Below, in pieces: positions 26,853 to 35,085 of a stretch of DNA of 64,000 nucleotides (its first letter is position 1; every line of letters begins with the position of its first letter). The stretch covers positions 2,529,001 to 2,593,000 of the forward strand of contig NZ_CP079195.1 in assembly GCF_019263805.1 (NCBI RefSeq). The letters are read 5' to 3'. Source of the stretch: Polaribacter sp. NJDZ03 (lineage in GTDB: Bacteria > Bacteroidota > Bacteroidia > Flavobacteriales > Flavobacteriaceae). Under the pieces are notes generated by a model that saw only the letters and a program-made list of their open reading frames with translations, searched no databases and was not told the origin of the DNA. Position numbers and translations under genes: made by a program.

Positions 26853-27246
26853 AATTTTAGATTTATACAATTGTCATTTCAAAATGAGACTTTCTTGTTG
26901 ATTTAAAAATCTCATAAAATTTGACAATAATAAATTTCTTTTTATTCTTTATTAGGAATAAGAAAGGTTAACAAGTTAATGAATTTTTGTGATTTCTAAG
27001 TATTGAATGATTCTATAAATAAGTTAATGTAAAACCGAGGAACTTCATGATATTTCTCCTAAAAAGGGTCGAAATGACACATCTGGGTGTAAGCATATCT
27101 GAATATAAAAAAAACACAAAATTGTCACTTCTGTAGAAGTTAACTAATTCGACCAAAGGAGAAGTAGGGTAACAGTGATAAAAGATACCTTGAGTAATTT
27201 TTTTTGAAAAGGTAGAAATGTTTACTTTAAGTTTTATAAAATAAAA
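26853..27246. other. Intergenic region with decayed repeats
   Basis: No gene is visible. The DNA contains short strings such as TTGTCATTTC (26871) and GGTCGAAATGACA (27066), the two orientations of a motif that recurs at 50085 (TTGTCATTTCGAAG). These look like worn copies of a dispersed flavobacterial repeat. The region ends at the exact 33-bp palindrome. Confidence 0.5.
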
Positions 27247-27279
27247 AGACCCTTCAGGTTTTTAAAACCTGAAGGGTCT
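27247..27279. repeat. 33-bp perfect palindrome, copy 1; likely terminator
   Basis: Two 16-base arms (AGACCCTTCAGGTTTT and its complement) around one central T. The copy at 50030-50062 is the same sequence in reverse orientation. It lies 20 bases past the stop of the dehydrogenase gene, where a terminator would be expected. Confidence 0.85.
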
Positions 27280-27299
27280 GAATGTTAAAATAAAATGAT

Positions 27300-28238
27300 C
27301 TATTTAAATTTTGCCTTAATTTTATCTACAATAGTTTGTGCTAATTTTTCATTACTTTCAACAGTCCAACCGGCAACATGTGGCGATAACAAAACATTCT
27401 CTGCATTGATTAAATATTGAAAAGCTTCTGGCATTTTATCATCAGAAAACAAATTTTCAAAAGAGGCTTTTTCATATTCTAAAACATCTAAACCGGCACC
27501 TAAAATTTTACCATTTTTTAAAGCAGCAACTAAATCTTTGGTAACTACAGATTTTCCACGCGCGGTATTTATCAACCAAAAAGGCTTTTTAAAACCTTTG
27601 ATAAAATCTGCATCTATCATGTTTTGAGTAAGTGTTGTTTGTGGTATGTGTAAACTTAAAACATCTGATTTTTCTTGTAATTCTTCTAAAGAAACTTGTT
27701 TACAATTTGCATCACCAACATTTGGTTTTATATCATAACACAATACTTCCACATCAAAACCACGTAGTTTTTTTGCAAAAGATTTCCCCATATTTCCATA
27801 ACCAATTAAACCAACCGTTCTACCGTCTAGTTCAATTCCTCGGTTTTCTTCGCGTAGCCATTTTCCGTTTCTAACTTCTTTATCTGCTTTGTTTAGCTTA
27901 TTAAATAGCGATAATAGCATTCCTAAGCTATGTTCTCCAACGGCGTTTCTATTTCCTTCTGGAGCAGCAATTAATTCAATATTTAAGCTTTTTGCGTACG
28001 CACAATCTATATTTTCTAAACCTGCGCCAACGCGTCCAATAAACTTTAAATTAGTAGCTTTATCTAAAAATGCTTTATCAATAGAAAATCGACTTCTAAT
28101 AATAAAACCATCGTAGTTGTGAATTTTAGCTAGAATTTCTTCTTTTGAAGAAGTGTAATCTTCATCGTTACTAAAACCCAACTCGCAGAGTTGTTTAAGT
28201 AAAAGAGGATGATTTGAATCTAAGTGTAGAATTTTCAT
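27300..28238 (-). CDS. D-2-hydroxyacid dehydrogenase (SerA-like)
   Basis: A 312-residue NAD-dependent D-isomer 2-hydroxyacid dehydrogenase from the ATG at 28238 (MKILHLDSNHPLL); seven extra in-frame codons upstream are ignored. Motifs: FIGRVGAGLENID (catalytic-domain hinge), VGLIGYGNMGKSFAKKL (Rossmann Gly-rich loop, about 143-160), LINTARGKSV with the substrate-binding Arg, and the catalytic His in SPHVAGWTVES. The protein lacks the C-terminal ACT domain of full-length phosphoglycerate dehydrogenases, so either a short SerA or another hydroxyacid is possible. Confidence 0.85.
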   Translation of the reverse strand: MKILHLDSNHPLLLKQLCELGFSNDEDYTSSKEEILAKIHNYDGFIIRSRFSIDKAFLDKATNLKFIGRVGAGLENIDCAYAKSLNIELIAAPEGNRNAVGEHSLGMLLSLFNKLNKADKEVRNGKWLREENRGIELDGRTVGLIGYGNMGKSFAKKLRGFDVEVLCYDIKPNVGDANCKQVSLEELQEKSDVLSLHIPQTTLTQNMIDADFIKGFKKPFWLINTARGKSVVTKDLVAALKNGKILGAGLDVLEYEKASFENLFSDDKMPEAFQYLINAENVLLSPHVAGWTVESNEKLAQTIVDKIKAKFK

Positions 28239-28302
28239 TTGTAATAATTTTTTGACCACATAGAAACATAGTCAACAGAGGTTTTTATTTCCCACAAATT
28301 TT

Positions 28303-28337
28303 ACAGATAAACACACACTTCATTCGTGTTTATCTGT
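28303..28337. repeat. 12-bp inverted repeat, dispersed-repeat type
   Basis: ACAGATAAACAC at 28303-28314 and its exact complement at 28326-28337 enclose an 11-base loop. The right flank CTGTGAATTTAG recurs at 33253 (CTGTGAATTTAGGGGAT), so it is probably part of a dispersed family. It lies between the panB stop and the dehydrogenase start, both on the minus strand. Confidence 0.5.
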
Positions 28338-28401
28338 GAATTTAGTGGATCATATTTTTGTAACAAGAAGTCCCTTCCCTTTGGGAGGATTAGAATGGGC
28401 T

Positions 28402-29220
28402 CTAATATTGCTCCTTATCATTAGGGAAATCACCAGTTTTTACATCTGCAATATAGCTTTCAAAAGCACCAGTCATATCTGCATGCATATCAGAATATCT
28501 ACGTAAAAAACGAGGATGAAATTCATGTGTCATTCCTAACATATCGTGGGTAACTAAAACTTGTCCGTCTACACCATTTCCGGCACCAATACCAATTACA
28601 GGAATAGAAATAGCCTCTGCAACTTCTTGTGCTAATTTAGCTGGTACTTTTTCTAAAACAACTCCAAAACAGCCTAATTTTTCTAACATTAAAGCATCTT
28701 CCATTAATTGTTTTGCCTCTTCTTCTTCTTTTGCTCTAACCGTATAGGTACCAAATTTATAGATAGATTGTGGTGTTAAACCCAAATGACCCATTACAGG
28801 AATTCCGGCATTTAAAATGCGTTTAATAGATTCTTTAATTTCTTTACCACCTTCTAATTTAATAGAATGTCCGCCGCTTTCTTTCATAATTCTAATGGCA
28901 GAACGCAAGGCTTCTTTTGGGTCAGATTGATAACTACCAAAAGGTAAATCTACAACCACTAGACATCTGGTTATTGCTCTAACAACAGAACTTGCATGAT
29001 AAATCATTTGATCTAACGTAATAGGTAAAGTTGTTTCATGACCTGCCATAACATTTGAGGCAGAATCACCAACCAAAAGAACATCGATTCCAGCTCCATC
29101 TAAAATTTTTGCCATTGTAAAATCATAGGCAGTTAGCATGGAAATTTTCTCTCCATTCTTTTTCATATCTACCAAAGATTTTACGGTAACTTTTTTATAT
29201 TCTTTTTTTGCTGTTGACAT
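28402..29220 (-). CDS. panB: 3-methyl-2-oxobutanoate hydroxymethyltransferase
   Basis: A 272-residue PanB, which adds a hydroxymethyl group from methylenetetrahydrofolate to ketoisovalerate, the first step to pantothenate. Motifs: [19 protein letters not shown] at the N-terminus, [19 protein letters not shown] with the metal-binding Asp, [21 protein letters not shown] and the C-terminal [19 protein letters not shown]. Length is standard. The dehydrogenase gene lies downstream after a 160-base gap with a hairpin. Confidence 0.95.
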   Translation of the reverse strand: MSTAKKEYKKVTVKSLVDMKKNGEKISMLTAYDFTMAKILDGAGIDVLLVGDSASNVMAGHETTLPITLDQMIYHASSVVRAITRCLVVVDLPFGSYQSDPKEALRSAIRIMKESGGHSIKLEGGKEIKESIKRILNAGIPVMGHLGLTPQSIYKFGTYTVRAKEEEEAKQLMEDALMLEKLGCFGVVLEKVPAKLAQEVAEAISIPVIGIGAGNGVDGQVLVTHDMLGMTHEFHPRFLRRYSDMHADMTGAFESYIADVKTGDFPNDKEQY

Positions 29221-29453
29221 ACTTTTTGTTTTTAAAATAGTATGTAAATGTAAGGAAAAGCATAAAGATTAAACAAGTTAATATTTCGTTAATCTTAAGA
29301 AAAATAAATTTTATTATTAAGCTATTTGTTTAGATTTATTGCTGGTTACTTATAATTATCTAATTAAATTTCTAACAACCTGTATTTAATTAATTATGTT
29401 TTAGGTGTAAAAAGAAGTGATAATCTAAAAGAGTAAAGAATAAAAAATAACAT

Positions 29454-29461
29454 TATCTTTG
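29454..29461 (+). promoter_or_regulatory. Candidate -7 box for the ECF sigma gene
   Basis: TATCTTTG matches TAnnTTTG and ends 15 bases before the ATG. The -33 element is not clear. Pattern match only. Confidence 0.4.
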
Positions 29462-29476
29462 ACCTTTATTTATTAA

Positions 29477-30043
29477 ATGACAGAAGAGCAAGTTGTATTA
29501 AACACAGACAAATGGATAGATAATTATGCAGACTATATGTATAATTATGCTATTGTGCGTGTAAATAACAGTGATTTAGCTAAAGATTTAGTTCAAGATA
29601 CTTTTTTTGCAGGATTAAAGTCTGCTAAAAATTTTCAAGGAAAATCTACAGAAAGAACTTGGTTAATTTCTATTTTAAAAAGAAAAATTATAGATTATTA
29701 TAGAAAAATAAATTCTAAAAAAGGGCAAGCTGAAGTTAGAATGAATTTTTATGATGATGGTGAAAACGAAGGTAATTGGTTAGAAGAGAGGGTACCACAG
29801 AGTTGGGACAATGAATCTGAGAAAACCATTGAAAACGAAGAATTAAAAAGTCAGTTAGATTCTTGTATAGATGCTTTGCCTAAAAAATATGCAATGGTTT
29901 TTAGAATGAAAACCATACAAGGGTTCGAAACTGAAGAAATTTGTAAGGAGTTAGATATTACAGCGTCCAACTTATGGGTTATCATTCATAGAGCAAGAAC
30001 ACAGCTCAGAAAATGTATGGAAGATAATTGGTTTAATAATTAA
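29477..30043 (+). CDS. ECF sigma factor
   Basis: A 188-residue sigma-70 family factor. Region 2 is represented by NSDLAKDLVQDTFFAGLKSA and STERTWLISILKRKIIDYYRK; region 4 by LPKKYAMVFRMKTIQGFETEE and the helix-turn-helix ICKELDITASNLWVIIHRAR. Three bases separate it from the small zinc-type anti-sigma gene, so the two form an operon. Unlike the FecI at 1776, no receptor gene follows, pointing to a cytoplasmic or periplasmic stress signal. Confidence 0.9.
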   Translation: MTEEQVVLNTDKWIDNYADYMYNYAIVRVNNSDLAKDLVQDTFFAGLKSAKNFQGKSTERTWLISILKRKIIDYYRKINSKKGQAEVRMNFYDDGENEGNWLEERVPQSWDNESEKTIENEELKSQLDSCIDALPKKYAMVFRMKTIQGFETEEICKELDITASNLWVIIHRARTQLRKCMEDNWFNN

Positions 30044-30046
30044 GAG

Positions 30047-30310
30047 ATGTTTAAAAATTTAAAAATTACTTGCGACGAAGCAACTACTATTTGTGATAAA
30101 AGCCAATATGGTGCTGCTTCTTTAGTTGAAAAAATAAAACTAAATCTACATTTTTTAAGTTGTAAAATATGTTGTCTTTACACAAAGCAAAATAAAGCAC
30201 TTACAAATATGTACAAAGGGCATGCAAGAAGTTGTAAACCAACAAAACGTTGCCTTAGTAAAGAAGAAAAGGAAGCTCTTAAAAAAGAGTTAGCTAAAAT
30301 AAAAGAATAA
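30047..30310 (+). CDS. Zinc-binding anti-sigma factor candidate
   Basis: An 87-residue soluble protein. It contains HFLSCKICC (about residues 36-44), i.e. the HxxxCxxC zinc motif of ZAS-type anti-sigma factors, preceded by an early Cys (TCDEATTICDKSQYGAAS) typical of the Bacteroidota zf-HC2-like group. There is no transmembrane helix, unlike many ECF partners, so it may act as a soluble redox- or metal-sensitive regulator of the adjacent sigma factor. The C-terminus is a basic/acidic helix. Confidence 0.72.
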   Translation: MFKNLKITCDEATTICDKSQYGAASLVEKIKLNLHFLSCKICCLYTKQNKALTNMYKGHARSCKPTKRCLSKEEKEALKKELAKIKE

Positions 30311-30420
30311 AAATATTTTGGTAGTTTTTAAAAAACTACATTTTTTGATTTTTTGTTAGATTGAAACGGGATTTATAGAAATATAGATTCCGTTTTTTTG
30401 TACATTCGCTTTTTATTTTC

Positions 30421-30476
30421 TCGGGTACAGCCGAGAGATTTGTAAAGAAACTTAATAAGGTCTCGACTGTACTCGA
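30421..30476. repeat. Long hairpin ahead of the O-methyltransferase gene
   Basis: TCGGGTACAGCCGAGA (30421-30436) and TCTCGACTGTACTCGA (30461-30476) pair over 16 positions with one G-T and one mismatch, leaving a 24-base loop. It ends 11 bases before the start codon at 30488. The GTCTCGACTG and CTCGACCAAAC strings resemble a repeat I remember from other flavobacterial genomes. Confidence 0.6.
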
Positions 30477-30487
30477 CCAAACATCAG

Positions 30488-31129
30488 ATGCATTTTTTAC
30501 CAGAAAATATTGACAACTACGCTGTAGATCACTCACAACAAGAACCTACAATTTTAAAAGAATTAAGTAAAGAAACTTGGCAAAAAGTATTAAACCCAAG
30601 AATGTTAAGCGGTGATCTTCAAGGAAGAGTATTGTCTATGATTTCAAAAATAATTCAACCAAAAAATATTTTAGAAATTGGTACTTATACTGGGTATTCT
30701 GCTTTGTGTTTAGCCGAAGGTTTAGCACCCGAAGGAAAAATTTTTACATTAGATAAGAATGAAGAATTAGAAACACTTCAAAATAAATACTTTGAAAAAT
30801 CTGGTTTTAGAAATCAAATAAAACAGTATGTTGGTAAGGCAATAGATATTATACCTACCATTAATGAGAAATTTGATCTGGTTTTTATTGATGCAGATAA
30901 AACAAACTACATTAATTATTTTCATTTAATTATAGATAAAATGAATTCTGGTGGAATTATTTTATCTGATAACGTACTTTGGAGTGGTAAAGTTGTTGAA
31001 AAATTAGATCCAAAAGATAAGGATACAAAAATACTTTTGGCTTACAATAAACTATTAAATACAGACGATAGAGTTGAAACGGTACTTTTGCCAATTAGAG
31101 ATGGTTTAACAATAAGTAGAGTAAAGTAG
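30488..31129 (+). CDS. Class I SAM O-methyltransferase
   Basis: A 213-residue member of the caffeoyl-CoA/catechol O-methyltransferase family (PF01596). The SAM-binding motif is ILEIGTYTGYSALCLAEGL (about residues 59-77), the metal-binding Asp region is FDLVFIDADKTNYINYF (about 132-148), and SDNVLWSGKV (about 160-170) supplies the second Asp-Asn. Bacterial members methylate catechol-type or unknown small hydroxylated compounds. Length is normal for the family. The long hairpin at 30421 lies just upstream. Confidence 0.9.
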   Translation: MHFLPENIDNYAVDHSQQEPTILKELSKETWQKVLNPRMLSGDLQGRVLSMISKIIQPKNILEIGTYTGYSALCLAEGLAPEGKIFTLDKNEELETLQNKYFEKSGFRNQIKQYVGKAIDIIPTINEKFDLVFIDADKTNYINYFHLIIDKMNSGGIILSDNVLWSGKVVEKLDPKDKDTKILLAYNKLLNTDDRVETVLLPIRDGLTISRVK

Positions 31130-31306
31130 TTTCTGTTTCACAGGATAAAAAACAATGTTTGTAAACAAAAACATAGCTGTTTAAAAACAAATAAAATAGT
31201 TAAAAAGAAGCTGTTAAATTATTAATGATGGTTTTCTTTTTGTGCGGTAAAGATTTTTTTTGAATGTAATGTGCTATTCTATAACTAAATTCAGAATAAA
31301 GTAAAG

Positions 31307-31633
31307 TTAGAAATTACGTTTTATAGGACCTGTTAGATCTTCAATATTATCTTTTACAGAATTAATTCCTTTGTTAATGTCTTTTGTAATACTTTTAAAT
31401 TCTTCATTAACACCTTTAGTAACTTCTTTTGCAGAATCAGTCTCTGAAATAGGCAATTTAGCACTTTCATTAATTTCTCTCTTAATATCGTTGGTTGCAT
31501 CTTTTACCTGACGCATTCCTTTTCCTAATCCTCTGGCAATTTCAGGAATCTTATCTGCACCAAAAAGCATTACCACAATTAACATGACAACCATTATTTC
31601 GGGACCACTAATAAATAAAAGAGTAGAATTCAT
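31307..31633 (-). CDS. TatA/TatB-like translocase subunit
   Basis: A 108-residue protein with the Tat layout: N-terminal helix (about 9-24, GPEIMVVMLIVVMLFGADKIP), the amphipathic IARGLGKGMRQVKDATNDIKREI, and a longer polar helix-rich tail than the tatA product at 11646. The longer tail and GPEIMVV start resemble TatB or the second TatA often seen in flavobacteria. It is divergent from the carboxypeptidase gene and 90 bases away. Confidence 0.82.
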   Translation of the reverse strand: MNSTLLFISGPEIMVVMLIVVMLFGADKIPEIARGLGKGMRQVKDATNDIKREINESAKLPISETDSAKEVTKGVNEEFKSITKDINKGINSVKDNIEDLTGPIKRNF

Positions 31634-31722
31634 AAAACAAAGGTAAATATTTATTCAATATATAAACTTCACAAACCAAAATATTTGTAGTTTAGAAAAA
31701 AAAAATATTAAAAATAGTTTAA

Positions 31723-32988
31723 ATGCTTAAAAGAGTACTTGTAGTTTTGTTTGTAACTGTCTATTTTACAAGCTGTAAAACGGTTAAATTATCTAGAAAT
31801 ATCGATCAAAAATTAGCAACTTCTTTTTTTGATAATCATTTTACGGGAATTTATATTTATGATGTAGCAGCAGACAAAGTACTCTATAATTATAATGCAG
31901 ATAAGTATTTTACACCCGCAAGTAATACCAAAATTTTTACACTTTTTACGGGGTTATAAATGTTACCAGATTCAATTCCGGCTTTTAAATATGCTGTAAA
32001 TAAAGATACAATTACAATACAAGCCACAGGAGATCCTACTTTTTTACATCCATTTTTTAAAGACAGTACCGCTTTAAAATTGGCGAAAAAATATAAAAAA
32101 GTACATATAATAGCTAATAATATTTCTGATAAAAGATACGGACCAGGTTGGGCTTGGGAAGATTTTGATAGCTATTTTAGTCCAGAAAGAAGTGCTTTTC
32201 CTATATATGGAAATGTTGTATTTGTCCAAAATGAAGATTCAATAAAAGTTGCCCCTAACTATTTTTCTGATAAATTAGAAATTACAGATAAAAGTTACGG
32301 TAGAAAAGAGCTTTCTAACTCTTTTTACTTTGGAAAAAATAGGAAAAGAGAAACCGAAATTCCGATGATTATAAGTGATTCTTTGCTTTTAAATCTCTGG
32401 AATGACATTTTACCCAACAAAGTAAGTTTACTGCATAAATCGGCTTTAAAACCGTCTAAAATTGCATACAGTATTCCTAAAGATTCTTTATTTAAAAGAA
32501 TGATGGAAGTAAGCGATAATTTTTTAGCAGAACAGATTTTAGTTTTAGCTTCATCCACTCTTTCAGACACGTTAAATTCTGCAAAAGCAATAAACTATCT
32601 ATTAGAAAATCAATTGAAAGATTTAAAACAAAAACCACGTTGGGTAGATGGTTCTGGATTGAGTAGGTATAATTTATTTACACCGATTTCTTTTGTCGAA
32701 GTTTTAACCAAAATGCATCAAAAAATTCCAATAAAAAGGTTGTTTCAGTTTTTTCCGGTTGGCGGAAAGTCTGGGACTTTAAAAAATTGGTTTTCTGGAA
32801 ACCCAAAACCGTATATTCATGCAAAATCTGGTACTTTGGGGAACAATTATAATTTAAGTGGTTACTTAATTACAAACTCCGGAAAAACATTAATATTCAG
32901 TTATATGAACAATCATTACATGCATTCTAATGCTGAAGTAAAAAAGAAAATGCAAGCTGTTTTTGAGGAGTTAAGAGATAATTATTAA
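31723..32988 (+). pseudogene. PBP4-type D-Ala-D-Ala carboxypeptidase, interrupted by one in-frame stop
   Basis: One S13-family (DacB/PBP4-like) frame is cut by TAA at 31957-31959. The first part (78 residues) has a lipoprotein signal (Cys18) and carries the catalytic motif SNTK at residues 67-70. The second part restarts at once with ATG (31960) and holds 342 residues in the same frame, with the SDN motif (VSDNFLAEQ) and the KSGT motif (HAKSGTLGNNYNLSG). No bases are missing. So this is a nonsense codon within an otherwise intact gene. It might be inactive, or the abutting TAAATG could permit re-initiation and two chains, but the second chain would lack an export signal. Confidence 0.78.
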
Positions 32989-33014
32989 GTATATTTAAAA
33001 AAAGAGCAACATAT

Positions 33015-33137
33015 ATGGAAGAAGCGATAAATGATTTTAGTGCAGGAGGTTTTATTTGGCAAGTAATTCAAATAATATTTTTGGCGGCCGCGGTATATTT
33101 TTTATTCAAATTTTCGAAACGTTTTAGTAAAAAATGA
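33015..33137 (+). CDS. Small single-pass membrane protein
   Basis: A 40-residue ORF: a polar start MEEAINDFSAGGF, one hydrophobic helix (about 14-32) and a basic tail FKFSKRFSKK. It begins 26 bases after the carboxypeptidase stop. Similar small proteins occur in flavobacteria, but no function is known to me. Confidence 0.5.
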   Translation: MEEAINDFSAGGFIWQVIQIIFLAAAVYFLFKFSKRFSKK

Positions 33138-33186
33138 ATTTTAATGTTTTGTTATTAACAAGTATATTTTTATGGTTTATTTTTAC

Positions 33187-33308
33187 CATATAATAAATTG
33201 CTAAATCTAAATATCAAGAAATAATTATAAAAGTAAATACTTTTTTTTAAACCCTGTGAATTTAGGGGATAAAACAAATTTTTACTGTTATATAAAGCGT
33301 TAGCCACC
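33187..33308 (+). repeat. attC-like site A (degenerate), left edge of cassette array
   Basis: The clear part is the right arm, GTTAGCCACC at 33299-33308, whose exact complement lies at 34872-34881. The left part (ATATAATAAATTGCTAAATC from 33189) resembles the L'' region of site D (TATATAATTTATTGCTAAGTC). The interior has diverged and contains the CTGTGAATTTAG string. It marks the probable boundary between chromosome and first cassette. Confidence 0.45.
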
Positions 33309-33323
33309 ATTTAAAAACAAACT

Positions 33324-34880
33324 TTGGAAGAAGAATTAAAAATACATCTAAATAAATTTGCTACGTCACCTTTCCTATTTGTTGGTTCAGGAATTTCGAG
33401 AAGGTATTTAGGTTTAGAAACTTGGACAGGACTACTCGAAAAAATCACAGCTGAAATCGGAATGGCTAATAGTTTTAGATATTATTTATCTAAAGCAAAT
33501 GGAGATTTACCTGAAGTTGCTTCAATTATAGCGGAGGAATTTTACGATTTGTGGTGGAAAGAAGAGCGTTTTACGGAGAGTCGTGAAGAATTTCAAGACA
33601 AAGTTAAAACCTCACAATGTCCCTTCAAATTTGAAATTACGAAATATATCAGAAATAAAGGATTAACGAACATAAAGGAACTTGAGCAAGAAATTAATCT
33701 ATTTCGAAAAATAAATATTGATGGTATAATAACTACAAACTGGGATTTATTTTTAGAATCAATATTTCCGGATTTTAGTGTATTTATTGGTCAAGAAAGT
33801 ATTTTATTCCAAGACTATATTTCTGTTGGAGATATTTACAAAATTCACGGATGTAGCTCTAAACCAAATTCATTAGTTCTAACTTCAAGCGACTATGAAA
33901 ATTTCAATAATAAAAACCCATATTTAGCAGCAAAGTTGTTAACTATTTTCATTGAGCAACCTATAATATTTTTAGGTTACAGCTTAAACGACCATAATAT
34001 TCAAGAAATTTTGAAATCAATAATAGCTTGTTTAAGCAGACATAATATTGATAAGCTAAAAGATAGATTAATCTTTTGCGAATGGATTCCAGACGATATT
34101 GAACCAACTATGATTGATAGTACACTTTTGATTTCAGATACAGTACTTCCTATAAAGCTAATAAGATTAAATAATTTTAGTCCTTTATATACTGTATTGG
34201 CAAATAACAAAAAAAGACTTCCAATAAAAATTCTTAGAAATATGAAAGATATGGTTTTTGATTACGTAAAATCAAACCAATCAAAATCTAAAGTTTTTGT
34301 TAGTGATGATTTAGATGAAATTGAAGATATTGAAAAGGTTGAGTTTTTCTACGGTGTTGGTGTTAGAGATAAACTCTCAGAAGTTGGTTATACTGGTATT
34401 CATTTGAGAGATTTATTGCAAGATATTGTTTTAACTAAAAATTGGAATGCAGAAAAAGTTTCAAAAAACGTAATTACGAATATAAACGGAACTTATATAC
34501 CATATTTTAAGCATTTGAATGGTGGCGGTTTCTTAAATGAAGATGGGGAAATTCCAACAGATGATAAAACGTTAGAGTTCAGTCCTGCTTTTATTGAAAA
34601 GGTAAATTCAATTCAGCAACAAAACTTTTACCCTGCACAAAATTATTCAAGAAAAGCTGAGGAAATTAACGAAAAATATAAAAATTTCGAAGAGCTTAAA
34701 GAAGGGGAAGATTTTGCGCATATTTTATATTATACACCTCTTTTGGAAACCGAAAAAATAAATATTGAACAGTTACATAATTTTTTGAAAGAGAATATAA
34801 ATAATAAAACTTTGGGAAATACATATTTCAGAAAACTAATCTGTCTATATGATTACTTAGCGTATAAAAACGGTGGCTAA
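33324..34880 (+). CDS. SIR2-like protein, putative anti-phage NADase
   Basis: A 518-residue protein with an N-terminal SIR2 (SIR2_2-type) fold and a C-terminal region (about 300-518) I cannot assign. NAD-binding marks: FLFVGSGISRR (GSG at 21-23), TTNWD at 137-141 with the conserved Asn, KIHG at 173-176 with the catalytic His175, and a late FLGYSLNDHN (216-225). SIR2 proteins of this type deplete NAD in several anti-phage systems; the role here is an inference. The start is TTG at 33324; no in-frame ATG occurs before residue 47. The stop codon lies inside the R'' arm of site B, so the gene fills its cassette completely. Confidence 0.78.
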   Translation: MEEELKIHLNKFATSPFLFVGSGISRRYLGLETWTGLLEKITAEIGMANSFRYYLSKANGDLPEVASIIAEEFYDLWWKEERFTESREEFQDKVKTSQCPFKFEITKYIRNKGLTNIKELEQEINLFRKINIDGIITTNWDLFLESIFPDFSVFIGQESILFQDYISVGDIYKIHGCSSKPNSLVLTSSDYENFNNKNPYLAAKLLTIFIEQPIIFLGYSLNDHNIQEILKSIIACLSRHNIDKLKDRLIFCEWIPDDIEPTMIDSTLLISDTVLPIKLIRLNNFSPLYTVLANNKKRLPIKILRNMKDMVFDYVKSNQSKSKVFVSDDLDEIEDIEKVEFFYGVGVRDKLSEVGYTGIHLRDLLQDIVLTKNWNAEKVSKNVITNINGTYIPYFKHLNGGGFLNEDGEIPTDDKTLEFSPAFIEKVNSIQQQNFYPAQNYSRKAEEINEKYKNFEELKEGEDFAHILYYTPLLETEKINIEQLHNFLKENINNKTLGNTYFRKLICLYDYLAYKNGG

Positions 34881-35010
34881 CACCGTATAAAATTAATTGC
34901 TGGTTTTAGTCTATTTACGAAAGTCCTCGCGGACTTTCTATCTGTGATTTATTTGCTAACTTTAGTACTTAAAACACGCAACTAATCTTATACAACAACG
35001 TTGTGGTTTA
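34872..35010 (+). repeat. attC-like recombination site B
   Basis: Layout: R'' arm GGTGGCTAAC (34872-34881), 4-base spacer, L'' TATAAAATTAATTGC (34886-34900), inner hairpin GAAAGTCC-TCGC-GGACTTTC (34919-34938), L' GCAACTAATCTTATA (34978-34992, complementary to L'' at 13 of 15 positions), 7-base spacer, R' GTTGTGGTTT (35000-35009). The interior shares 15 and 11-base identical strings with site D. Long imperfect palindromes with this spacing are the defining trait of integron attC sites, although here only the AAC/GTT ends match the canonical R boxes. Confidence 0.7.
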
Positions 35011-35085
35011 TATCCAGAAAAATTACGATAAAATTGCAACTTGTAGAATTAAAAATTAATCATTAAATTTATAACAATAATCAAA

